From assembly GCF_000003815.2 (NCBI RefSeq), contig NC_049995.1, positions 12,877,436-12,941,435 of the forward strand: a stretch of DNA of 64,000 nucleotides. The letters run 5' to 3'. Source of the DNA: Branchiostoma floridae. Its lineage: Eukaryota; Chordata; Leptocardii; Amphioxiformes; Branchiostomatidae. Shown one piece after another: positions 1 through 11,528 of the stretch. Positions within the stretch are counted from its first letter, which is position 1. Each line of letters opens with the position of its first letter. Under the pieces are notes generated by a model. It was not told where the DNA came from and made no database searches. It worked only from the letters and a program-made list of their open reading frames with translations. The position numbers were made by a program, and so were the translations under genes.

Positions 1-290
1 CAAAGATAAATAGTATCTACAGTATACTGCAATTTTCATTCTGGTAGAACCAGTAGAAGATCATTGTGTTCCAGCTCCCCAAGAGCAGGACTATTAACAG
101 GGTAGGCACTACCAAATAAAACCAAACACAACATAGTGTACATGTTGAATCATACATTCATAGAGTTGAAATCAGTACAACCCAAGATAAATAGTATCTA
201 CAGCATACAATTTTCATTATTGTATCTAACTGGGAGATCATTGTGTTCTGACTCCCAAGGACTCCCCAAGTAATAACAGGGTGGGAGTTG
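1..290. repeat. tandem duplication, ~181-base period
   Basis: The words AGATAAATAGTATCTACAG and AGATCATTGTGTTC occur near positions 4 and 59 and again near 185 and 236, with similar spacing. This indicates two diverged tandem copies. Confidence 0.6.
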
Positions 291-559
291 TCACACAGAA
301 GGAACCGCGAAAAATACGATTTTCTACTCTCCGCCTCATTAGCAACCAACGTGTGCGACAAAACGCGAGCCGCGGTAGGTTCCTCGGAATGTCACGGCCG
401 AGTGGGAACAATTTACGTCGCCCGGACCAAAGCGGAATCATGGTCGCCCATCCTTAAGGAGGTTGCGTTTCTTTAAGAAGTTCAGGGAAGGAGGGCAGGC
501 CTGGTGTCTTGAATGGGGGTTGATCCCCCTGGAATGTAAAAGCAAACATCCATCCATCA

Positions 560-1330
560 AATGTCCACTGGGGAGGGCTTTCTGTCTTATCTGTCCCTTT
601 TCTAGATGTGTCATCTAGTTTCTTCCTGTCCACAGACACTCTAGATCAGTCCTCGAGGGTGTTTTTGGACCCGTCGTCTTTTACTTTTAAAGTAAAAGTT
701 TTTTTTTTTGCACTGAGGAATGAGGGGTCCTTACTTAATGTTTTCAGAACCACTTGTAGAGAGGGCTGTCTGTGTTATCTTTCCCTTTTCTAGACGTGTC
801 ATCTAGTTTCTTCCTGTTTACAGACACTCAGATGGGTCCTCGAGGGTGTCTTTGGACACATCGCCTTTTACTTTTAAGGTAAAAGTTGTTTCTTTTGTAT
901 GGAGGAAAGAACTGTCGTCGGTAAATGATTTCAGAACCACTTGTAGGGAGGGCTTTTTGTCTTATCTGTCGCCTTTCTAGATGTGTCATCCAGTTTCTTC
1001 CTGTCCACAGACACTCTAGATGGGTCCTCGAGGGTGTATTTGGACCCATCGCCTTTTGCTTGTTAAGTAAAAGTTGTTTTTTTTGTAGGGAGGAATGAGG
1101 GGTCCTTGCTCAATGTTTTCAGAACCACTTGTATAGGGAGGGCTGTCTGTCTTATCAGTTATCTGTCCCCTTTCTAGATGTGTCATCTAGTTTCTTCCTG
1201 TCCACAGACACTTAAGACACATCTTTGGACACATCACCTTTTAGGTTTAAAGTAAAAGTTGTTTCTTTTGTACAGAGGAATGAGCTGTCCTCAGTAACTG
1301 TTTTCAAGACCACTTGTTGAGGTCATGTAC
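560..1330. repeat. tandem repeat, 4 units of ~188 bases
   Basis: The word GTGTCATC(T/C)AGTTTCTTCC recurs at 608, 796, 983 and 1180. Each copy is followed by an ACAGACACT word and CAGAACCACTTGT-like text, giving periods of 188, 187 and 197 bases. Units differ by scattered substitutions and small indels. Confidence 0.85.
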
Positions 1331-1412
1331 ACAGACTATAGGCTGGTGACCCTTTTACACGTGTGGAAAAATGTGTTTGGATAAAGTGTCTGACTATGAT
1401 TGACCTGGAACA

Positions 1413-1624
1413 TTAGTTCACCTTTATCTAAGGGGTAACCTATATCCGTTGGGTTTGAAAACAGGGTACTTTGAATAGGGATGCCGATGGATGGTGGTTT
1501 CAAATTGCAATATTTTGACAATTTTTCAGTTTGAATCCACTGCGTATTTATGTGATATCCCTAAATACCCTGTTCCTAAAACAAACGGATATAGGTCACC
1601 CCACCGATAAAGGTGAACTAGCGT
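1413..1624. mobile_element. MITE-like foldback, TAGTTCACCTTTATC ends
   Basis: The left end TAGTTCACCTTTATCTAAGG is inverted at the right end as GATAAAGGTGAACTAGCGT, followed by TA. The internal word AACCTATATCCG also has an inverted partner (CGGATATAGGTCACC). It belongs to the same family as the element at 8474-8694; its left terminus is eroded. Confidence 0.75.
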
Positions 1625-2868
1625 TATCTGAAAAATAGGCCGTAGGCTGAGTATGGTTTCTACCCTGGTAAAATGAATAAAAATGAAATGAAATCTTAAA
1701 TCACAGGTAAATGGCTGTAGGCATTCCTGTATGATTTATAGCTCTATATTCAGGTCAGTTAGTCCATTTTTTAAAACAAATGTGTTTGGAAGAAATTTGA
1801 AATATCACTTTCTTCAGTTAGGGTATCTTTTTTTCTTATACAACATTCTGTGTTGTACAATAGCCATAGTCAGTTACTAAATTAGGCTTTTGTGATTTTG
1901 TGTAAAAATGATATTTGCACAAAACTACAGGATGGGGAACAATAGTCGATAAACTGGATAGTTAGTGTGAGTGAGTGAACTGACCTACCTGTTATCTAGT
2001 AAACTGATTTGTAAGGTCATTGTACAAATTTAAATATTATTATGATAATCATAATTCTCTATGTTTTATGTCTTAAGTTTTGGCATTCTGCTGTGTTTTC
2101 ATGTTATGTGTTATTAAATGTTATTCAAATTGCTTCATTGCATTGCTGATTTTATTGAAGAAGGGCTACTAAATTCTAATCAATCAGGTATTTTGGGACT
2201 GTTACCTACCAGGATGTCAGCAGATTAGATTACTAGTATTTAAAGTAGCAGATCAAATTACAAATTGATATGTTAATCAATATTCTGTCTTCCACCTCAG
2301 TGCTCAAAATATCTACTTGCACATTTGCAATTGCAACAATATTTTGCTTTGCACAACTTGATTTGAAACCAGGTGTGTGCAATCTGAAATTTTGCAGTTA
2401 GAACACCACCCCCCCCACCTATGTGCATTATCTTTTTGTATTTATATCTTGATAAGATAATTCATAAGTATATGTACTATATGAAGAAAAGATAATGGAT
2501 AAGTCGCTGATTTGAAAAACAAACAAACTTGTAAGTGGGGCAACCTGAATTGCCGTCGTGGCACAACCTGGCTTTTGACACTGGTTGCCGCCTGGGCAAC
2601 TTGGCTGAAAAAGGTTTTTCTACCTCTGCGCCTGATTTTTGCCTGCCAGTCTGAGTGCATCTCTGTGAGTGTGACATCATCATCCTGATGGCGGCTATTG
2701 AATAGAATAGATGAGATAGAGAAGTTAGCCACCTGCCCCCCTCCCCACCCATGTCGTGACCCCAGGATCCTGCATAGTTTGGGGGTATCGTGTTACCCCT
2801 CTTGGTGACAGTCAGACACCCTGGCTGACCTGGGCAGAGTGGGTGCAAAATAAGGTCCCTCTAAAATA

Positions 2869-3073
2869 CTGTAAATGCATTTAAGTTCGCGGGGGTTTAA
2901 TTTCGTGGTAGCCGCAAAAAGGACTTTTCGCGGTGGTTTTAATTTCGCGGTAGCACCATGCACTGTAGTCTCCTACTGTTATGGAAAAATGTTCGCGGTG
3001 GTTTTAAATTCGCGGTAAAGCAGCCGCCGTGAAAACCGCGAAAATTAATCCGCGAACATTTCTGCATTTACAG
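2869..3073. mobile_element. MITE, CTGTAAATGCATTTAAGTTCGCGG ends, TA target
   Basis: The termini CTGTAAATGCA and TGCATTTACAG are perfect inverts and are each flanked by TA (2867-2868 and 3074-3075). That fits insertion at TA, as in Tc1/mariner-type MITEs. The interior carries repeated TTCGCGGTGG words. A second copy of nearly the same length lies inside NPC1 at 63097-63304. No coding capacity is present. Confidence 0.88.
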
Positions 3074-3103
3074 TATCCAACTCTCTCTCCTCAGGGTTCT
3101 AGC

Positions 3104-3205
3104 CTGATTAAATCTCGCTTATAGCAGCCCGCCAAACATCCGCCCGGATTTGCCAGTTACAGCCCTGGACAGTGGAGTTTGTGTTACACAGACTACTCAG
3201 GGTTC
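3104..3205. repeat. dispersed repeat, shared with HSD3B intron 3
   Basis: The stretch starting CTGATTAAATCTCGCTTATA and running through a CCCTGGACAG word to a GAGTTTGT word recurs at 57465-57570 in the same orientation, with scattered differences. The element type is not recognised. Confidence 0.7.
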
Positions 3206-4021
3206 TAGCTACAGTACACTAAGATTTGCGACCACCACGCTAAATGAGAACCACTGCTCTATTTTCAACTAGCATAGTGGTACTGTGCTATCATTTACTT
3301 GTTGAAAATGTCTAATCAAATATGAAATAATGATGATATGCAAGTCCAAACTGACCAAAAATTCCTTCAAATTACATGGAGTTATAGTAAGTCCCCTCAC
3401 ACAGTCACAGGTACTCTTATAATCATGCCAACGTTTTATTCTACATTTTCAAAATCTCATCATCAAGGGGCCAAGACCCCCTTTCCACACCATCTCTCTA
3501 ATTGGTTATTCGCTACCTTGCCATCACCATTAAGCTAAAATAAAATCCTGGCTAGAACCCTGCTCCTTTACTTAGGTCTCCGTCATGTATTACTTTCAGT
3601 GTGTTTCTTAAAAGAGTCAGGTCTGAAACATAATTGGACCCAAAAGCATGTTCAGGTGGATCGTAAATTTCCTTCGATCGATCCCCTCCGATATGAAAAG
3701 GATTTGAGATGAAAGCTTGTTTATTACTGAAAGGATTAGGTAGGAGAGCGTCTGCATCTGTGAGATTGTCGGACTTGTACGATTTTCTGTACTGAGTGCT
3801 GTAGACTAGGGCCTCTTAGTCTTACAGATATTGGCTTCTATATTATAAATGCCGTAAATATTGTTTCTCCTATTAGATTTGGAGGATGTAATTTTTATAA
3901 TTTTAAACGTTTGTTTGCAACAGAAAGCAAAACATCTCCATAAGAATCTATCGTTCTTAGGATTTGCAGTTATAAAAATAAAGCTGCATATTTTACCATT
4001 AAACCCAATATTGTAATAGAT

Positions 4022-4044
4022 ATATCATCATCATCATCATCATT
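4022..4044. repeat. (ATC)n microsatellite
   Basis: About seven uninterrupted ATC trinucleotides are visible. Confidence 0.9.
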
Positions 4045-4507
4045 TGGGCATGCTAGTTGCAGGGATGGACATGACTCTCTTCCTCCATCCTTCCCTACTT
4101 CCCTATCCTCCATAGCCTTGGAGGAAACCTGTAAAATGGGTTCTCAGTTGAGGAAAATGTCAGGCATTAGCTTGCAAATGTTGCTTTAGTATTCTATCAC
4201 TTAGATATATGTATATGATACATGAATAGATTTGTAACCCCGAGGGAACAAATGTCCTGTGCATATGACTGCAATGTCAAACTTTATATGCTACTGGGTA
4301 GAAGTCACGCTTTCATTGACACAATGATGAAAGACAGATTATTCTTGTAGCCATATTGATCTTTTCTGGTCATCAAGGTTCATTTGAGTCCTCAGGGCTT
4401 TGGTACTGTAGATCTCGAAATGTTTGCGGTGGTTTTATTTCTGTGAGTTTTGGTGTTGTGTAACAGTGGAGTTCAAGGACTGCTAAACTGACTAGGCCAA
4501 ATTGCTG

Positions 4508-4820
4508 TAAGCCTTTTGGCGTAATGGTTTAGCGTCTGGGTTTGTGATCTTGCGACCCAGGTTCAGCGCTGGTTTGAATCCCGGGAGTCAAGATATTGTT
4601 CCTTTCTGTTTCAACTGTTTCTGACAGTTGACCTATCAACTCCAAAAACATATACCACCTGCAAAAATGTGTTAATGTTTTATTGCTACTTTGTTGCAGA
4701 ACTGTTGTTTTTAAACCCAAATCTGAAACAGTACAAAGCTCCTTTCTACCTTGACTAATGCAAAACTTAGTCCCACAAAGATAACTGAATTTACAGTACA
4801 TAAAAGTATGTAGTTAAACG
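4508..4820 (+). mobile_element. tRNA-derived SINE or tRNA pseudogene head
   Basis: The segment 4511-4590 resembles a tRNA: an A-box-like TGGCGTAATGGTTTAGCG, a CTGGGT...ACCCAG stem, and a B-box-like GGTTTGAATCC at 4571-4581. No acceptor stem closes properly, so a functional tRNA is unlikely. The 3' limit is uncertain. Confidence 0.6.
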
Positions 4821-4887
4821 TGGCGGTGCTTGTTGCAACTGCACATGTCTCTGCCCTAAGTCTGGTTTGGTTTATGATGAGATATTT

Positions 4888-5233
4888 CAGGGTTCGAAAT
4901 ACACATACTTAACTTGCAATTTGCACATAATTTTTGATATTTGCATGTAAAAATATTCTGAACTTGCAATCTTGCATGTTGAAAATACCTGGCCTATAGT
5001 AAAAATACTGAGGAATTAGACACCCAACTCTTAGACAGAACGACATATGGAAGCCTGTCTGTTTCCTTCCTCGTTTTTGCTGGTAACTTTCTCTGGTAGC
5101 TTCACTGGATGTAATCAAAATTCACCAATTCAAGCTAGTGATCCTCATCGCATCGTAAATTTTTCAAATTGCACGTAAAATTTTTGCCAACTTGCAATTT
5201 TGCATGTAGAAAAAAAAAGTATTTTGATCCCTG
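4888..5233. mobile_element. CAGGG-terminus element, TTGCA-word variant
   Basis: The ends are CAGGGTTCGAAATAC and GTATTTTGATCCCTG, an imperfect inverted pair. They are flanked by identical 5-base copies TATTT (4883-4887 and 5234-5238). Inside each end is an array of ACTTGCAAT and TTGCATGTA words, repeated in direct orientation at left and right. It belongs with 7540-7891, 15741-16078, 22730-24043 and 32808-33098. Confidence 0.85.
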
Positions 5234-5389
5234 TATTTGTTCCTTGCCATATTTGCACACAATATTCACAGTGACTGAGTGAGGCATTGTGGAGGGATCT
5301 GTACTGTAGATTGCAAAGATAACAGTGCAAAGATATCTGTAGTCGATTGCAAAAGATAACAGTTTTATTGCAAAGATGGCTTCAAACCA

Positions 5390-5790
5390 GCTCATTTTAG
5401 ACATTATAAGACCATGTCTAAGATATCCTTCTTCCTTACAAAATTACAATTCAGCAGGAGGTTTTGTGTGTGGTTTGGTATGTTACACATTACATGTGTT
5501 TCAAGTATTGTAAAGAGGGCTTCATACTTGCTCATTTTAGGCATTATAAGACCATGCCAAAGATATCCCTTCCTCCTCACAAAATTGCAATTCAGCAGGA
5601 TGTTTTGTGTGTGGTTTGGTATGTTACACATTACATGTGTTTCAACTTTGTAAAGAGGGCTTCATATACTTGCTCATTTTAGACGTTATAAGACCATGCC
5701 AAAGATATCCCTTCCTCCTCACAAAATTGCAATTTAGGAGAATGTTTTGTGTGTGGTTCAGTAAGGTACACATTACATGTGTTCCAAGTA
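5390..5790. repeat. tandem repeat, 3 units of ~141 bases
   Basis: CTCATTTTAG plus a TTATAAGACCATG word recurs at 5391, 5531 and 5673. Each copy continues with an AGATATCC word and a TTTTGTGTGTGGTT word. All open frames here are by-products of the repeat. Confidence 0.85.
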
Positions 5791-5945
5791 TGTGGACGTG
5801 TGGAAGGAATGTGTTGTGTGTTGGAGAAATGCTTGTAAATGAAAAAGGCAAGGAAAATTGGGGGGGAAGGCCAGCAATTTTTTTTTTAAGGTAAGGTACA
5901 CATTACATCTGTTACAAGTATGTGGATGAGTGGGTGGTGGGGAGG

Positions 5946-5972
5946 GGGGGCACACACACACTCACACACACA
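5946..5972. repeat. CA/GT-rich microsatellite
   Basis: A short run of CA dinucleotides broken by one TC step is present. Confidence 0.8.
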
Positions 5973-6159
5973 GTTGTGTGTTGTAGAGAGCAAAAATGTT
6001 ATCTTTGCCCACGTTCCACTGACACCGGGATCAGACCCTCACAAGTGCTGGCAAACACGCCCGCCAGCGCCAGAATAATCAAGCCATTGTCAGGTCCAAG
6101 TCTCCTGTTATTGGAAGATCGGGCTGTGAGGGAGCCAGGCACGTTCCGACCTTTGTGTG

Positions 6160-6840
6160 TGAGGAGGGGCACTTCATCACTTCCTGGGGGCTGAGGGCGT
6201 GCCAACAGCAGGGCAGGGGACTGATCAGCACGCTCCAGGGGGTGGTTGGGGAGGGGTGTTGGTGGTAGGAATGGGGATTGACCATTTAACATTCAGGGGA
6301 GGGGAAGAAGGGTGACAGGGTATTGAGTTTCATGATCAAGTTTTGGAACTTGAAATATGAAATCGTCACTTCCTGGGGGCTGAGGGCGTGCCAATAGCAG
6401 TGCAGGGGACTGACCAGCACGCTCCCGGGGGTGGGGGGAATTGGGATCAACCATCAAACATTTAGGGGAGGGGAAGATTGCGTTGATGATCCAGTTTTGG
6501 AACTTGCAATTTGGAACCATGACTTTCTTGGGGGCTGAGGGTTGCCAACAGCAGGGCAGGGGACCGACCAGTACGCTCCAGGGGGTGGGGGAGAGTGGGG
6601 GTTAACCGTTTAACATCCAGGGGAGGGTAAAGATTGTGATGGGATCTGGAGTTTGATGATCAAGTCATGGAACTTGCAATTTGAAATCAACACTTCCTGG
6701 GGGCCGAGGGCGTGCCAACAGCAGGGCAGGAGACCGATCAGTGCGCTCCAGTGGGTGGGAGGAGTGGGGGTCAACCATTGAACATTCAGGGGAGGGGGAA
6801 AAGGTTGAAAGGATATTGGGTTTGATGGATGCATTTTGAA
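6160..6840. repeat. tandem repeat, 4 units of 155-189 bases
   Basis: CTTCCTGGGGGCTGAGGGC (or a close variant) recurs near 6180, 6369, 6522 and 6692. Each copy is followed by CAACAGCAGGGCAGG-like text and a GGGGAGGGG block. The units are G-rich on the plus strand. Confidence 0.85.
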
Positions 6841-7539
6841 AATTGGCCTATCTTTCAAGTTTGGCAGTGGCAGACATATTGTTGGAAGGGCCTGTTCTTT
6901 AATCTTTTGCTGGGGAGAATTTGTGCGGGGGTTGATCATTTTATGTTAATGGATAAAAGCAAACTGTTTAGAAATGGAGATGATAAACTTTGACTTCAAT
7001 ATCAGAAATGATGGAATATTCGTTGTGTTGTGTGCTTACATACACATAACATGTCAATATTTCCATGTTCATTAACTGTGAAACTCAATTACGATGTTTA
7101 AATAGATATTCTTTCAGTAATTCTTGAAAGCTTTATACTACAACGTCAACAGTGGTCAAAATGTCGTCAGATGAATACCACAAGTAGCTTTTCTCAAGTT
7201 GGTACCTTTCCAAGAATTTTATGGTTGATTGTTCAAAAAGGAACTCATTTTCAAGGTGGCGCCTAGTGGAATAATTTCTGAAAGCTCTTACGATTGCCAT
7301 CCGATAAAAAAGATGAACCATTTGTGATGTCCCCCTCTTTCAGAACTGGTGTCTAGCGTATACTTGTGTCATATGGAAATGTCATGTTTGAAACTATGCC
7401 AATAAAGCTTTTTATCTAAAGTGCTATTCCATGTCGGAGGAAACCCACCTTGCTCCCCCAGGACTTCTTTCATTATTATGAGGGTTCGCATGGGGGCTTG
7501 GAGTATACAATTGTTACTCTTTAATGTAACATTCAAATA

Positions 7540-7891
7540 CAGGGCTCGAAATTCATTTTTGGGATTAGGTGCACTGGTGCACCCAGCTTTAAAAATTGGG
7601 TGCACCAAAAAAATTTTCGGTGCACCACTTAACTTTAAGTAATAACCTAATAACAAAACTTACTTACAAGCTATCAAATTCTTAAACAAGTACCATGACA
7701 GACATTTTTATTATCTTGCTAACACTTAGATGTCAAGAATATGATGTATGCTAGTATACTTTGATATCTTTACATACATAAACCTAAGAAAATATTTGGG
7801 TGCACCCTGTGCACCCACAGAAAATAATTGGGTGCACAGATCCAATTTTGGCTGTACCTGGGTGCACATGCACCCAGTATTTCGAGCCCTG
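7540..7891. mobile_element. CAGGG-terminus element, GGTGCACC variant
   Basis: The termini CAGGGCTCGAAAT and ATTTCGAGCCCTG are perfect 13-base inverts. The flanks AAATA and GAATA match at four of five positions. Subterminal arrays of GGGTGCACC words sit at both ends, largely in direct orientation, around an AT-rich centre. It is closely similar to 15741-16078 throughout, so both come from one subfamily. Confidence 0.88.
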
Positions 7892-8074
7892 GAATATGTG
7901 CTATATATTGAAAAATATTTCGGAAAACAGATTCTAATGTTATAAAATGCCAAAGTCAATCATTGTCAAAGAAGATCTATTGTTTGACTTTGATACAGCA
8001 TATTCTGTGTTTTAGTCAATTTGTTCAACCTTCCTGCTCCTTTGAATTTCATGATGATGGCAACATCTATGTCT

Positions 8075-8163
8075 TGCAGAACTTTTTTTTTTTTTTGAGG
8101 CTCACAATATATTGTTTGCGGTATCCAAAGGATGTCATCCATTTAATCGAATCAACTTGGCCT
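8075..8163. mobile_element. right end of an AGGCCA-terminus element
   Basis: The right end GATGTCATCCATTTAATC followed by an ATCAACTTGGCCT word matches the ends of the elements at 42821-43705 and 51215-51334. A T-run lies just inside, as in those copies. The left end was not located. Confidence 0.6.
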
Positions 8164-8332
8164 AAGTCATCTGCCAAGTCTGTGGTGGTCTGGTGGCATT
8201 CCAAGAAAACGAAGCTTTGAATATAAATCAAGATTCTGAGAAAAGGAGGATTCCCTTGGAATTGAAAATTGTCCTGAATCCAAGAAGTTTTCATTTGGTA
8301 GCTTGGAAGCAGGCCATGTTTTAATCTACCCA

Positions 8333-8471
8333 CCAGTGCCATAAGGAGTTTTGCTGGCAAAGGAGTGTTCCGAGCCACTGGGGATCTCCCGACTGAAACA
8401 GAAAGGAGCAGCTCTATTCAATAATGTTACATGGTACACTCCTTGGCCAGCTAAACTCCTTATGACACTGG
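8333..8471. mobile_element. foldback MITE, CCAGTGCCATAAGGAG ends
   Basis: The left arm, starting CCAGTGCCATAAGGAGTTTT, is inverted at the right end as AAACTCCTTATGACACTGG. Arms are about 34 bases with few mismatches around a ~70-base centre. It directly abuts the element at 8474. Confidence 0.8.
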
Positions 8472-8473
8472 TA

Positions 8474-8694
8474 ACGCTAGTTCACCTTTATCCGCGGGGT
8501 AACCTATATCCAAGGTTTTTAGGTAACCTATATCCAAGGTTTTTAGGGATATCGAGTCGACAGACTACAGTATTTTAAAAATTTGAATATATCCAAGAAA
8601 CTAACGGTACTGTCCGCCGACATCACATCCCTTAATACCCTGTTTTTAATAACAATGGATATAGGCAACCCCGCGGATAAAGGTGAACTAGCGT
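8474..8694. mobile_element. MITE, ACGCTAGTTCACC ends, TA target
   Basis: Terminal arms of about 32 bases begin ACGCTAGTTCACCTTTATCC and are inverted at the right end (GGTGAACTAGCGT). The element is flanked by TA at 8472-8473 and 8695-8696. An internal CCTATATCCAAGGTTTTTAG word is tandemly duplicated. Confidence 0.88.
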
Positions 8695-9141
8695 TAGATC
8701 TGCCTGGAGATTAGCCATGTTTGTAGACAGCATACATGTAGCTCACCTTCAACAGTTTATTCTAGCAGCAATTTGGCCGATTACACAGCTCTTTTACACC
8801 AATCAGGAGACTCCCTCTGGGGGTATCTGTGGCTGCAAATGGGAGGCTGTTTGTTGATTCGGATCAGTGGCTGCTAATGAGGAGCTGTCATCAGTCCTTA
8901 CTCCCCTACTCTGTACATGTACTGTAGATTCTTTTCTTTTTGCATGGACTAATTTTTTAAGTAGAACGAGAATAATTTTTTTGCATGTTTTCAGTTTACA
9001 TTTGAAGTACATCCTGTTGTACAGTAGTGATACATTTGAAACACATATTTCTGATTCGGGAAGGAGAGGTCTCTGCGCAGATGAAACCTGGAACATTTCA
9101 AGGTTTACAGTAAGTGAGGAGAAGAGAAAGACTAGGATGTA

Positions 9142-10744
9142 AGGGACTGTACGATATTTATCAGGGGGGGAGGGCTGGTGCATTAGGGGGGGAGGGCCAT
9201 GTTAATTTTTTTTGAGGTGGGGGGAGGGCCATGTTAATTTTTTTTGAGATAGGGGGAGGGCCATGTTAATTTTTTTGAAAGAATTGTTTATACTATTTTT
9301 TGTTTTGATATCTTGACATGGCCCTAAAACTGATAAAATAAGCCTTCTGAATAGCCTAAAATGCAAGAGCTTCCGGGGGGCTTCGGCCCCCTAGGTCGTC
9401 CAAAGTGGCGCTGCCCTGGACCAGCGTTCCCGCCAGGCATACGTCATTCCGTCTACGGACCTATTTTTTTCAGGAAAGACGCACTCGGCTCGGCTGAGTT
9501 TCCCCAAATATTTAAGTTACAAAAGCGGTGCGCGGTAAATATGTTAAGAATCCAAAACTATACACTTTATTTTTATTTACAACATTTCTTTTGTTTCAAA
9601 AGGACAAAATTTGCGGCAGAAAAGGGGCCGCAATATTGTTGTCAAGCGTCGATCGAGTCGGCTGTGCACTGGCATTGGCGTCCGTAGCACATGGCGCGGC
9701 ACGCCCCCCTCCCCAGACGGACTGTCGATCGCACCGCCCAGCACGTTGGGACGTCTTTTCTGGCTAAATCACTCCTTCAAGGCTACACCGGCACTGATCA
9801 CTGCCAAAGACGCAGCAGATCGCCCTCCTTTGTATAATGTATAACGTTCTTGGTCTACTCTACTCTATGTAAAAAGAAATCCAGCGGTGAGCCAAAGATT
9901 TCACGCCGAAAACGGGGTTACCTGAGGTCGCACGAAACAAACGCACGCTCGTGGAAAATGACGGCGCGGCCTTGTAAAATCCGACCAATTCGATAAATGA
10001 TAAATTTGAGTAAAATCATCGGGCAAAATAGAAAAAAAATAGAAAAGAAAAACACAAGGTGTGATGGCGCCGTCATTCTATCTGGAAAAACTAAGCATTT
10101 GATGCTGGAGGGCGCAACGTCGATCGCACGAGGTAGGCATTTTTTATTCAATGCCGGAAAAAAATTGGCAGGATTTTTCCATGGGCTGACGAACTCACTG
10201 GCTAGTCTGAGCCCTGTTTGGAAGCATCAAAACCCCAAAATGTTCATATAGACATGACTAGACAAATAATACTCGGGCCAGATCACGGGTAGCTGATTCC
10301 CCCTGCTTATAGTTATAACGTATTTTTGGGGAGAGGGCGGACGTCGATTACTGAAAAACGGGAGTAAAAAAGGCAACCGGCATCCAATCTCGAGGGCATA
10401 ATTTTCCTCTCAAATTGCAGGAAATTCTGTTTTAGAGGGTCTGAAAATCCAAATTTTCCCGGGGGAGCATGCCCCCGGACCCCTGCCCCGACGCTGTGAA
10501 AAAATCCTGGCTAAAACACTGGCGCCTTTGTGCCCTGACGTCGATTAAGATTATTTTATCCGTCGGTTTTTCTACCCGTTTAATTATGCCTGTCAGGGGG
10601 GGAGGGCCATGTTGATTTTTTTGAGGTGGAGGGGGAGGGTCACGTTAAATTTTTTTGAGATGGGGGGGAGGGCCATCAAAATTTTTTTTGATCAGACTTC
10701 CAATGCACCAGCCCTCCCCCCCCAATAAATATCGTACGGTCCCT
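9142..10744. mobile_element. TIR element of 1.6 kb with G-rich direct subterminal arrays
   Basis: A terminal inverted repeat of about 43 bases starts AGGGACTGTACGATATTT at the left. It is matched by AAATATCGTACGGTCCCT at the right. Inside each end are three ~30-base units of the type GGGGGAGGGCCATGTTAAT plus a T-run. These arrays (9180-9275 and 10597-10690) are in the same orientation, not inverted. The 1.3-kb centre (9300-10590) is CpG-rich with words such as GGGGGAGCATGCCCCC. It carries no intact transposase and may be a separate insertion. No clear target duplication was found. Confidence 0.75.
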
Positions 10745-11159
10745 AATGAGGGATCCTTTGAAGGAATGACTGGTGATTTTTTAGCCCTAAGTTCTCAGTG
10801 ATAAACTCATGTTTGAAAATCTATTCACGTACTGTAGTACAGTTGCAATTATTGTAAAACGTGTTAAGAGTTTAGTTGTGCGAAGAATTATTTTGATATT
10901 CTGGACAGTACGTTCACCACATACATGAACATAAACATAGTACTTTATAAACATATTCTTTACATGCAGTTAGGGGACACTTCTATGTATTGTGCTTAGA
11001 AAGGACTATTTCTGTATTTTCTATTCCTGGCTGTAGCTAAGTGTTTGAACAAGGTTCTTGAGAATTTGTTGCAACTGAAGAAAGTAACATAAATTTATTG
11101 CAGGGATTTGATAATGTTTTCAGCAAATAGTATTCTATTTCGGGGCACAATTTGAAATG

Positions 11160-11528
11160 CTGAAAGATATCAAGTAAGACCCCTTGCAAGGAATTTTTAA
11201 GATTTATGTTAATTTGCACTCGTCAGAAAGTCAACGAAAGCAAACGATAACAATAACTCTGTGTCTAAACTGTCAGCGTCCAGAAAATTTACACCCTCAT
11301 TTCCGTACCCCCCGCAACGAACATTTTTAGCCCGATAGCAAACAATATTACTAGGATACAGTAGAAAGATAAGTAAGGCCCCTTGCAAGGAATTTTTAAG
11401 ATTTACAATAATTTGCACTGTTCAGAAAGCAAACTTCACCAATAACACTGTGTCTAAACTGTCAACTACTGGAAAATTTACACCACATTTCCGTACCCCC
11501 TGCAACGGACGTTTTTAGCCTGTCCCCG
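11160..11528. repeat. tandem duplication, ~200-base period
   Basis: CCCCTTGCAAGGAATTTTTA plus an AGATTTA word occurs at 11180 and 11380. Both copies continue with AATTTGCACT, CTGTGTCTAAACTGTCA and ATTTCCGTACCCCC. Confidence 0.85.

Noticed and set aside
4511-4590. Functional tRNA gene
   Set aside because: The B box is good, but acceptor and anticodon stems do not close properly, so a SINE or pseudogene is preferred.
9361-9844. Overlapping open frames of 77-108 residues as host genes
   Set aside because: They lie within the 9142-10744 mobile element and overlap in several phases, as expected for CpG-rich repeat sequence.
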